From Bacillus sp. EB01 (GTDB lineage: Bacteria; Bacillota; Bacilli; Bacillales; Cytobacillaceae), in contig NZ_HG964497.1 of the NCBI RefSeq assembly GCF_000613125.1, forward strand, positions 4,022,372-4,086,371: 64,000 bases of DNA, given 5' to 3'. Each line of letters starts with the position of its first letter. Position 1 is the first letter of the stretch. The notes under the pieces are model-generated. The model was given only the letters and a program-made list of their open reading frames with translations, was not told where the DNA came from and searched no databases. The position numbers and the translations under genes are program-made. Shown here piece after piece: positions 56,733 through 64,000 of the stretch.

Positions 56733-57938
56733 TTACCGGCCTCCCCCTGCGAGAGTTGAAGCTTCTGCAATGATCCGTTTGGCTACCTCCTGCTTCGTCA
56801 TCAGCGGAAGGCTCTCGCTCGTTCCATCCTGTTTAAATAGAGTGACGATGTTTGTGTCCCCGTGAAAGCCGGCACCTTTGGTCTTTACATTATTGGCTAC
56901 AATCATGTCGGCATTTTTTGATGAAAGCTTCTTCTTCGCGTATTCCTCAAGATTCTCGGTTTCCGCAGCAAAACCAATCAGTACTTGGTGAGTCTTTCTT
57001 TTTCCGAGCTCCATGAGAATATCCTTCGTCCGTTCCAGTTCGATAGACTCATCTCCCTGTTGCTTCTTCACCTTTTGCTGGTGGGTAATCTTCGGCCGAT
57101 AATCAGCAACTGCAGCAGACTTGATTACAAAATCCGTTTCATCAAAGTAGCGAAGGACGGCTTCATACATGTCCTGGGCGCTTTCGATGTGGATCACTTC
57201 CGCCCCTTTGGGAGGCGTCAGGGCAACCGGTCCTGTAACAAGGATAACGCGCGCACCTTCCCTGACAGCTTCTTCAGCAATCGCATATCCCATTTTGCCG
57301 CTTGAATCATTTGTAATGAACCGGACTGGATCAATTCGCTCACGCGTAGGCCCTGCGGTTACTAAAACTGTTTTCCCTTTTAATAAACCATGCTCTCCGC
57401 TAAAAAAACGTTGTGCAAGTTCAACGATTTTCTCCGGTTCCTCAAGCCTTCCCTTCCCTACATAGCCGCAGGCAAGGTACCCTTCACCAGGCTCGATGAA
57501 CCTATATCCAAAACTATATAAAATTTCAATATTCCGCTTTACAGCAGGATGCTCGTACATATGTACATTCATTGCAGGAGCTATCCATACGGGAGCTGTA
57601 GTAGCCAGCAGCGTGGTCGTGACCATGTTATCCGCAATCCCGGCAGCCAATTTGCCAATTGTATTGGCTGTTGCCGGTGCGCAAATGACCAAATCAGGCC
57701 AATCTGCCAGATCGATATGTGCAATCACTGCCGAATCTTTTTCATCAAAGGTATCTGTATAAACATCATTCCGGGATAATGCCTGGAATGTAAGCGGCGC
57801 AACAAACTGCATTGCAGACTCGCTCATGATCACTTTTACATGAGCACCTGCCTGGACCAGCTTTGAGGTTAGAGCAGCTGCTTTGTATACCGCAATTCCA
57901 CCTGTCACACATAATAATACTTTCTTACCGTTTAACAT
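56733..57938 (-). CDS. coaBC: Coenzyme A biosynthesis bifunctional protein CoaBC
   Basis: Condenses phosphopantothenate with cysteine (CoaB) and decarboxylates the product (CoaC). The N-terminal flavoprotein half has CVTGGIAVYKA, the catalytic His in AMNVHMYEHPA and CGYVGKGRL; the C-terminal half has VTAGPTRERIDPVRFITNDSSGKMG and SAAVADYRP. Length 401 residues. Upstream gap 57939-58173 shows no gene and no convincing promoter. Confidence 0.98.
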   Translation of the reverse strand: MLNGKKVLLCVTGGIAVYKAAALTSKLVQAGAHVKVIMSESAMQFVAPLTFQALSRNDVYTDTFDEKDSAVIAHIDLADWPDLVICAPATANTIGKLAAGIADNMVTTTLLATTAPVWIAPAMNVHMYEHPAVKRNIEILYSFGYRFIEPGEGYLACGYVGKGRLEEPEKIVELAQRFFSGEHGLLKGKTVLVTAGPTRERIDPVRFITNDSSGKMGYAIAEEAVREGARVILVTGPVALTPPKGAEVIHIESAQDMYEAVLRYFDETDFVIKSAAVADYRPKITHQQKVKKQQGDESIELERTKDILMELGKRKTHQVLIGFAAETENLEEYAKKKLSSKNADMIVANNVKTKGAGFHGDTNIVTLFKQDGTSESLPLMTKQEVAKRIIAEASTLAGGGR

Positions 57939-58173
57939 TTGGTACTCCTCCGTCTCGTTTCAACCACTATCCCCATTATGAAGGAATGCTTTCAATTTTT
58001 CATCTATTGGGCATTAATAAGCCAAGCTCCGGTTTAAGGACCAAACATACTTATATTTTAATGGTTTATTTCAATTTTCGAAGAAGAACTAGCTGGAGAA
58101 ACAGTGTGATCAAAAGTACTAAATTTTTCTTAGGAAAGCTGTCAAATGATCGATAAGCCGTCCCCCAAAAACG

Positions 58174-58201
58174 AACAAGCGCCCGGTCCAGGGCGCTTGT
58201 T
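58174..58201 (-). terminator. Terminator of yloC-remA-gmk-rpoZ
   Basis: AACAAGCGCCC and GGGCGCTTGTT form a perfect 11-bp stem followed by CGTTTTTGGG on the minus strand. Confidence 0.85.
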
Positions 58202-58230
58202 GATGGTTCAATGTAGGTATGGCGTAATGT

Positions 58231-58449
58231 TTATTCCGCTGAATTGTCAGCCCTATTTACCACACGGTAGGAAAGTTCCCCTACGTAAATCTCTTCAAGT
58301 GCTTTGCCGACAAATTTGTGGGAAACATATTTATCAAGACGCAAGTCATCATTTTGCTGAAGAAAACGTGCGCGTTTTGCTGCAACAGACACGAGTGAGT
58401 ATTTTGAATCAATTTTATTTAACAAGGAATCAATAGATGGATATAACAA
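58231..58449 (-). CDS. rpoZ: RNA polymerase omega subunit
   Basis: Small subunit that helps fold beta-prime. [20 protein letters not shown] and [12 protein letters not shown] are family markers. Starts with TTG directly after the gmk stop; GGAGG, which belongs to the gmk end, is 8 nt upstream. Length 72 residues. Confidence 0.97.
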   Translation of the reverse strand: MLYPSIDSLLNKIDSKYSLVSVAAKRARFLQQNDDLRLDKYVSHKFVGKALEEIYVGELSYRVVNRADNSAE

Positions 58450-59076
<627 letters not shown>

Positions 59077-59340
59077 CTACCCTTCATCCAATATATCATC
59101 TCGGCCCGAAAGCCTGCCAGCAACTGTTTCCGGCTGGACCGCAGAAAGTATGACGTGGTCTGAGTCCATGACAATGACAGCCCTTGTCCGTCTCCCGTAT
59201 GTGGCATCAATCAGGGAACCACGGTCGCGGGCATCCTGGATGATCCTTTTAATCGGTGCAGACTCGGGGCTGACAATCGAAATAATTCTATTGGCAGAAA
59301 CAATATTCCCGAATCCGATATTAATCAATTTGATTTGCAT
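59077..59340 (-). CDS. remA: Extracellular matrix regulator RemA
   Basis: DNA-binding regulator needed for biofilm matrix gene expression in B. subtilis. Strong conservation: [42 protein letters not shown] and SAVQPETVA. Length 87 residues. Cotranscribed with yloC, gmk and rpoZ. Confidence 0.97.
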   Translation of the reverse strand: MQIKLINIGFGNIVSANRIISIVSPESAPIKRIIQDARDRGSLIDATYGRRTRAVIVMDSDHVILSAVQPETVAGRLSGRDDILDEG

Positions 59341-59400
59341 GCCGATTCTCCAGTCATCAATAATATAGTTTCGCCCTCGAACAACTGTCCTAAACCCAGA

Positions 59401-60276
59401 CTACTCGATATTCTGGACTTGTTCTTTTAATTTTTCAATCAGGCTTTTCAACTCGACGATCCGTTTGGCAATAGCGGAATCATTCGCTTTGGAGCCAATT
59501 GTGTTTGCTTCACGGTTCATCTCCTGGACAAGGAAGTCCAGCTTCCTGCCAATAGCCTCTCCGCTATCAAGAATATGAAAAAACTGGCTGATGTGGCTAT
59601 TAAGCCTGGCCAGCTCTTCATGAATATCCGATTTGTCCGCGAAAAGCGCAACCTCCGCAAGCAGTCTCGATTCATCTATTTCACTGCCCAAAAGCTCTTC
59701 CATACGTGCGGCAAGCCTGTCCCTATACTGTTCTGCAACTTGAGGGGCATATTGTTCCAATTCCTTTACCAGCCTGTCACACCGGTTTAGATTCCCTGAT
59801 AGATCAGCTTTTAGTGCAGCCCCTTCAGCCAAACGCATTTGTTTTAACAATGTACCCGCCTCATCCGCTGCTGAGAGGATCAAGGTACCAAGTTCATCAT
59901 CTCGTGATTCACGTTCTTCTATATGTATGATTTCTTCGCGGCCAAGAATGGCCTTAAAGGCATCAGCAGGATCAAATCCGTACCTTTTTCCTGCTTCCGA
60001 AGCAAACTGAAAATATTGGTCAAGCAGCGCCCAATCAACTTGAAGCGCCTTTTCTTCACTGCCTGTACCTTCAACTGTGACCAAAATTTCTACTCGGCCC
60101 CGCTGAATGTGGCGGCCAACAGTTTTTTTCAGGCTGTCCTCCAATTTCAATAAATGGCGCGGCATACGGATGCTGTATTCACAAAAACGGTGGTTTACAG
60201 TTTTAATTTCCACATTTACAGCGAAATTCCCGGATTCTCTCAGGCTGCTCCCATACCCGGTCATACTTACAACCAT
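59401..60276 (-). CDS. yloC: YicC/YloC family endoribonuclease
   Basis: Member of the YicC family, linked in recent work to RNA cleavage. MTGYGSS near the start, NVEIKTVNHRF, the SRDDE region and the C-terminal DUF1732 part with EMNREANTIGSKAND and IVELKSLIEKLKEQVQN. Length 291 residues; ATG at 60276 after GAGAGG and GGTG. First gene of yloC-remA-gmk-rpoZ. Confidence 0.94.
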   Translation of the reverse strand: MVVSMTGYGSSLRESGNFAVNVEIKTVNHRFCEYSIRMPRHLLKLEDSLKKTVGRHIQRGRVEILVTVEGTGSEEKALQVDWALLDQYFQFASEAGKRYGFDPADAFKAILGREEIIHIEERESRDDELGTLILSAADEAGTLLKQMRLAEGAALKADLSGNLNRCDRLVKELEQYAPQVAEQYRDRLAARMEELLGSEIDESRLLAEVALFADKSDIHEELARLNSHISQFFHILDSGEAIGRKLDFLVQEMNREANTIGSKANDSAIAKRIVELKSLIEKLKEQVQNIE

Positions 60277-60312
60277 AATTGCACCAACCTCTCAACTGCC
60301 AATTTCGTTAAC

Positions 60313-60696
60313 AAAAGAAAAGCGCAAGCGCCTTCGTGACAGGCAAAATGCGCCTGTCTCTGCGATGTTAATTCGCTGGAGCTTTCCTTTGTGTCCCTGC
60401 GATGATTATTCTTAGTAGCTTTCCTTTGTGCCCAGCGCCGTATGAACTCCTCGAAAAAGCTGTCACTTTTTCTTCGTGCGATGCTGACGCTGCCGAAGCC
60501 TTCCTTGTGGAGGGCCTCGAAGGAGATAAAGGAAACACGATGAGCGTAAGCGAATCGATGTTGACTTATCGTAACGAGGGGGACCGAAGTACACTAGGCG
60601 CTAGGCGCTCCTCCAGTGAGCTATCGCGTAATTTCGTGCGAAGCCTATGCTGCCGAAGCCTTCCCTGTGGAGCTAGACAGTTCTCAAAGAAAAGAT
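60313..60696 (+). repeat. Large composite intergenic repeat (R1 with added modules), copy e
   Basis: Begins AGAAAAGCGCAAGCGCC; then a GTGACAGGC/GCCTGTC module shared with 53820-53880; then CAGCGCCGTATGA, GAGATAAAGGAAACACGA, TTGACTTATCGTA and CACTAGGCGCTAGGCGC (R1 core); then GCGTAATTTCGTGCGA and CCTGTGGAGCTAGACAGTTCTC, shared with 44111-44283 and 43833-43998. GCCGAAGCCTTCC occurs twice. A 158-codon frame across it is not a gene. Confidence 0.78.
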
Positions 60697-60718
60697 ATAC
60701 GTTCTTATATCACAAAAG

Positions 60719-60738
60719 AAAAGGCAATAGAGCCTTCT
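60719..60738 (-). terminator. Terminator of yloB
   Basis: AAGGC and GCCTT stem with a TTTTCTTTT run on the minus strand, just after the yloB stop. Confidence 0.5.
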
Positions 60739-60765
60739 CTACTACCTTTTGGATTATATCATACT

Positions 60766-63447
60766 CTATTTTGTTTTTCTTGCCAAAAATGTCCCCGCCA
60801 GCAAAAAAGTTGGGATTGCTGATAAGCCAAGTATTAATAGCCAATCACGCGCTTCAATCGGCAGCGTGTGGAATATAGGCTGGAAAGGTGGATAATAGAT
60901 GACTACTAACATAAGAATCGCTGATGAGATGACAGCCCAGACAAGGTACATATTTCCGAAAGGATTTCGTGACAAAACCGATATTTCACTGCGGCAGTCG
61001 AACACATGGATCAACTGTGCCATTACAAGAGTGGCGAACGCAACGGTCTGTGCATATGCGAGCCGGTCAGGATTGTTTTTATAAACAACTATAAAGGCAA
61101 TTAGAGTAATGAGTCCGATTAGGAACCCTCTTGAAACAACCTTCCAGCCGAGCCCCCTGGCAAAAACGCCTTCCTTAGGGCTTCTCGGTTTGCGCTTCAT
61201 GACATTTTCCTCGGGCTGGTCAAGGCCAAGCGCCATTGCAGGCAGACCGTCCGTCACGAGATTCACCCATAGAATTTGGATTGGGACAAGCGGCAAAGGC
61301 AGTGCCATAATCATCGCAAACAGCATAACAAGTATTTCGCCAACATTCGATGCAAGGAGATAACGAATGAACTTACGGATATTTTCATAAATGTTACGGC
61401 CTTCCTTGATGGCTGCTTTAATCGTCGCAAAATTATCATCAAGCAGGACGAGCGCGGACGCTTCCTTCGCTACATCGGTTCCAGATATCCCCATCGCTAC
61501 TCCAATATCGGCTGCTTTGATTGCAGGTGCATCATTGACTCCATCCCCAGTCATCGCAACAATGTGTCCCCTGTTCTGGAGGGCTTTAACTATTTTCAAT
61601 TTATGCTCCGGTGAAACCCTGGCAAAAACAGAAACATCCTCCACTACTTCTTCCAACTCATCTACATTAAGGCCAGAAAGGGTATTCCCATCCATCACCT
61701 TGCTATTTCTTTCGAGGATTCCGAGTTGTGCTGCGATAGCCTTTGCTGTAATGACGTGGTCACCGGTAATCATTACTGTCTTTATTCCTGCTTCGCGGCA
61801 TTCACGGACAGCATCTTTTACCTCCGGCCTTGGAGGATCGATCATTCCCTGAATTCCTATGAAAATTAAATCCTTTTCCGCTTCCTGTTCACTGAGGATT
61901 ACCCTGCCAGGTGTAATAGGTTTATAGGCAACCGCGATTGTCCTCAATGCCTGGGATGCTAAGGTTTCAACTGCCCCAAGCACGTCCGTCTTTGCCTTTC
62001 CTGCCATCGACTGGACACGGCCGTCGACTAGAATACCGCTGGATACTCCGACAAGTACGTCTGGCGCACCTTTTGTGACAATGAAGGACCTGCCCTGTTT
62101 ATCCTTTACTGCAATACTCATCATCTTCCTGTTTGAATCAAAGGGGAATTCATTCAGAATTTGAAATTCTTCAAGCAATTTCTTTCTATCATATCCGGCC
62201 TTCATTGCACTGACAAGGAGCGCTCCTTCTGTCGGGTCGCCATCAAGAACGATTTCTTTTTCCCTGTAAACAAGATCCGAATGATTGCAGAGCATTCCGA
62301 ACATAAGCATTTGCTGAAGCGGCTTTTCACGCTTAATATCAATAGGCTGACGGGTTTCAGCAAAGAATCGTCCCTCAGGTTGATAGCCTGTGCCATCCAC
62401 CGTCCATGTTCTGCCCCCGCTCCAAAGATGGGTCACCGTCATTTTGTTTTGTGTCATTGTCCCTGTCTTATCGGAGCAAATAACAGACGCACAGCCAAGT
62501 GTTTCGACTGCAGGCAGCTTTCTAACTATCGCATTTGAGCGGATCATCTTTTGTACACCAAGCGACAGGGCGACCGTAACAATCGCAGGGAGACCTTCAG
62601 GAATCGCCGCAACTGCCAAGGAAACACCCGCTAGGAACATTTCATATAATTCGTGCCCCTGCAAGACACCGATGCCAACGACAAGGACAGTTAGCAATAA
62701 AGCGACTGTTATGAGAATCTTTCCAAGCTGTTCCAGCCTTCTTTGCAATGGGGTTTCCGCAGCCTCTGCATTTTGCAAAAGGTCTGCAATTTGCCCCATC
62801 GCTGTTTTCATGCCAGTCGCAATAACAGTTCCGACCCCGGTTCCTCTTGTAACCATAGTTCCCATAAAGGCAATGTTCTCCATATCCCCTAGGCCCGGGT
62901 TTGGAGTTGTTAAGACTCCATTATCCTTCGTCACCGGAACAGATTCACCGGTAAGCGCGGACTCTTCTATTTCAAGGCTTTTACAGTCAATGAGCCTTAA
63001 ATCCGCTCCAATCCGGTCCCCGCTGGCAAATCGGACGATGTCGCCTGGAACAGCTTCTCGAGAAGGAATTTTTATCCATTTTCCCTCCCGGAGAACCTGA
63101 ATTTGAGGAGCAGACAATTCTTTTAATGCCTGCAGCGATTTCTCGGCCTTCCTCTCTTGAAAAAAGCCGAGGAAGCCATTTATAATGACAATCGCAATAA
63201 TCGCAATTGCATCGATGTATTCACCGAGCAGGCCGGATACCAGTGTTGCCGCCAAAAGGACAAGAACCATGAAATCCTTGAACTGACTCAGGAACAATAT
63301 TATCGCAGATTGCTTTTCTCCTTCCTCAAGTTCATTAAAGCCATGTACCTCGACCCTCTTTTCCGCCTCTTGCATCGATAATCCAGACGAATAGTCAGTA
63401 TTCAGTGCCTTTTCCACTTCACTTGCGTTCATTTCATGGAACTTCAT
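60766..63447 (-). CDS. yloB: P-type calcium-transporting ATPase YloB
   Basis: Calcium export/uptake P-type ATPase of the SERCA type. Actuator motif TGES near 166-169, ion-site PEGLPA (Glu284), phosphorylation site CSDKTGTMT (Asp326), KGAPDV nucleotide domain, TGDH and GDGVNDAPA. About ten transmembrane helices. Length 893 residues. ATG at 63447; GGGGGAAG is about 15 nt upstream, longer than usual. Divergent from yloA. Confidence 0.97.
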   Translation of the reverse strand: MKFHEMNASEVEKALNTDYSSGLSMQEAEKRVEVHGFNELEEGEKQSAIILFLSQFKDFMVLVLLAATLVSGLLGEYIDAIAIIAIVIINGFLGFFQERKAEKSLQALKELSAPQIQVLREGKWIKIPSREAVPGDIVRFASGDRIGADLRLIDCKSLEIEESALTGESVPVTKDNGVLTTPNPGLGDMENIAFMGTMVTRGTGVGTVIATGMKTAMGQIADLLQNAEAAETPLQRRLEQLGKILITVALLLTVLVVGIGVLQGHELYEMFLAGVSLAVAAIPEGLPAIVTVALSLGVQKMIRSNAIVRKLPAVETLGCASVICSDKTGTMTQNKMTVTHLWSGGRTWTVDGTGYQPEGRFFAETRQPIDIKREKPLQQMLMFGMLCNHSDLVYREKEIVLDGDPTEGALLVSAMKAGYDRKKLLEEFQILNEFPFDSNRKMMSIAVKDKQGRSFIVTKGAPDVLVGVSSGILVDGRVQSMAGKAKTDVLGAVETLASQALRTIAVAYKPITPGRVILSEQEAEKDLIFIGIQGMIDPPRPEVKDAVRECREAGIKTVMITGDHVITAKAIAAQLGILERNSKVMDGNTLSGLNVDELEEVVEDVSVFARVSPEHKLKIVKALQNRGHIVAMTGDGVNDAPAIKAADIGVAMGISGTDVAKEASALVLLDDNFATIKAAIKEGRNIYENIRKFIRYLLASNVGEILVMLFAMIMALPLPLVPIQILWVNLVTDGLPAMALGLDQPEENVMKRKPRSPKEGVFARGLGWKVVSRGFLIGLITLIAFIVVYKNNPDRLAYAQTVAFATLVMAQLIHVFDCRSEISVLSRNPFGNMYLVWAVISSAILMLVVIYYPPFQPIFHTLPIEARDWLLILGLSAIPTFLLAGTFLARKTK

Positions 63448-63480
63448 CCGGCCATCTCACTTCCCCCTTTTCAATATCCG

Positions 63481-63504
63481 GAATGCCATTTCCAAAGGGC
63501 ATTC
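63481..63504. promoter_or_regulatory. Hairpin in the yloB leader
   Basis: GAATGCC and GGCATTC form a perfect 7-bp stem with a 10-nt loop, 35-60 nt upstream of yloB. No T-run follows, so it is not a plain terminator. It could be an operator or leader structure. Confidence 0.45.
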
Positions 63505-63568
63505 TGCTCTCACGTAAGCTTATTCAGACTCGTCCAAAAAAATGCTAAAATAGATAAAAGCCAATAAC

Positions 63569-63597
63569 CTGAGTTTTTTTAGTTTTTGCGCTATAAT
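63569..63597 (+). promoter_or_regulatory. Likely promoter of yloA/rqcH
   Basis: A perfect TATAAT (63592-63597) with a weak CTGAGT 17 nt upstream; the ATG of the gene follows at 63636. Confidence 0.45.
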
Positions 63598-63635
63598 TTA
63601 GTTAATCTCTAGAAAAGAAAGAGCAGGTATAAATC

Positions 63636-64000
63636 ATGTCATTTGACGGTTTATTTACAAAAGCCATGGGCGGTGAACTCGGCACGGCAATTACCGGAGG
63701 CCGAATCAATAAAATCCACCAGCCCTTCAAAAATGAAATCATTATGGTCATCCGTGCTAACGGTGCCAACCATCGGCTCCTCCTGTCAGCCCATCCAAGC
63801 TATGCAAGGGTGCAGCTGACTTCAGATACGTTTGATAACCCTTCCGAGCCTCCTATGTTTTGTATGCTGCTAAGGAAGCATATCGAGGGTCATATCCTTG
63901 AAAGTGTACATCAGGCTGGTAATGACCGGATTCTCGTTTTTGAAATTAAAGGACGAAACGAAATTGGTGATGTCAGCTACAAGCAGCTCATTGTCGAGAT
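63636..64000 (+). CDS. rqcH: Ribosome quality control protein RqcH (YloA), 5' part
   Basis: Fibronectin-binding/NFACT family protein; in B. subtilis it adds Ala tails to stalled chains on 50S subunits. The visible N-terminal NFACT-N part reads [27 protein letters not shown] and [16 protein letters not shown]. The gene runs off the right edge after about 121 codons. Weak GCAGGT site 7 nt upstream of the ATG. Confidence 0.95.
   Translation, partial: MSFDGLFTKAMGGELGTAITGGRINKIHQPFKNEIIMVIRANGANHRLLLSAHPSYARVQLTSDTFDNPSEPPMFCMLLRKHIEGHILESVHQAGNDRILVFEIKGRNEIGDVSYKQLIVE

Noticed and set aside
60402-60878. 158-codon plus-strand open frame after yloC
   Set aside because: It lies almost wholly in the composite repeat and runs into the end of yloB; its protein only translates the repeat.

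Overview
The window reads as a chromosomal segment of a spore-forming Bacillaceae species (Firmicutes, moderate to low G+C). The evidence is the near-complete match, from memory, to the Bacillus subtilis gene order xerC-topA-dprA-sucDC-rnhB-rbgA-rplS-trmD-rimM-ylqD-khpA-rpsP-ffh-ylxM-ftsY-smc-rnc-acpP-fabG-fabD-plsX-fapR-recG-sdaAA-sdaAB-fakA-yloU-rpmB-spoVM-thiN-rpe-rsgA-prkC-prpC-rlmN-rsmB-fmt-def-priA-coaBC-rpoZ-gmk-remA-yloC-yloB-yloA, together with strong AGGAGG-type ribosome sites, frequent TTG/GTG starts and a sporulation gene (spoVM). Only rpmB and the partial gene at the right edge (yloA/rqcH) are on the plus strand; no tRNA, rRNA, CRISPR array or classical insertion sequence was seen. 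Layout in plus coordinates: 1-9.7 kb xerC (cut by the left edge), topA, dprA, sucD, sucC, rnhB, rbgA and lepB; 9.9-14.9 kb the translation/SRP block (rplS, trmD, rimM, ylqD, khpA, rpsP, ffh, ylxM); 15.2-27.4 kb an eight-gene accessory operon; 27.8-33.5 kb ftsY, smc, rnc, acpP; 33.8-37.1 kb the FapR-controlled fatty-acid/phospholipid genes; 37.2-43.1 kb recG, serine dehydratase, fakA, yloU; 43.5-46.7 kb rpmB, spoVM, thiN, rpe, rsgA; 46.8-53.7 kb PrkC/PrpC signalling and rlmN, rsmB, fmt, def; 54.3-63.4 kb priA, coaBC, rpoZ, gmk, remA, yloC and a P-type calcium ATPase. The main departure from the conserved order is the operon at 15,200-27,410, placed exactly between ftsY and ylxM-ffh. It encodes a signal-peptide protein with two ectodomains, an ABC ATPase, an ABC-2 permease, a coiled-coil membrane protein with a roughly 90-residue Gly/Ser/Gln/Asn tract, a MoxR AAA+ ATPase, a DUF58 protein, a BatA-type VWA protein and a double-VWA membrane protein. 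The genes overlap or nearly abut, there is a terminator on each side, and a perfect 16-bp palindrome lies over the likely promoter. I read it as one envelope-associated MoxR/VWA machine joined to a Gld-like ABC exporter; its function is unknown to me. The same insertion leaves ylxM-ffh with its own strong promoter. Two conserved neighbours appear to be decaying in place: a trmFO remnant between topA and xerC and a weaker ylqH remnant between rnhB and sucC. Most of the larger gaps hold dispersed, GC-rich intergenic repeats that share end motifs, occur in tandem and nested arrangements, and trade internal modules; spurious ORFs overlap them.
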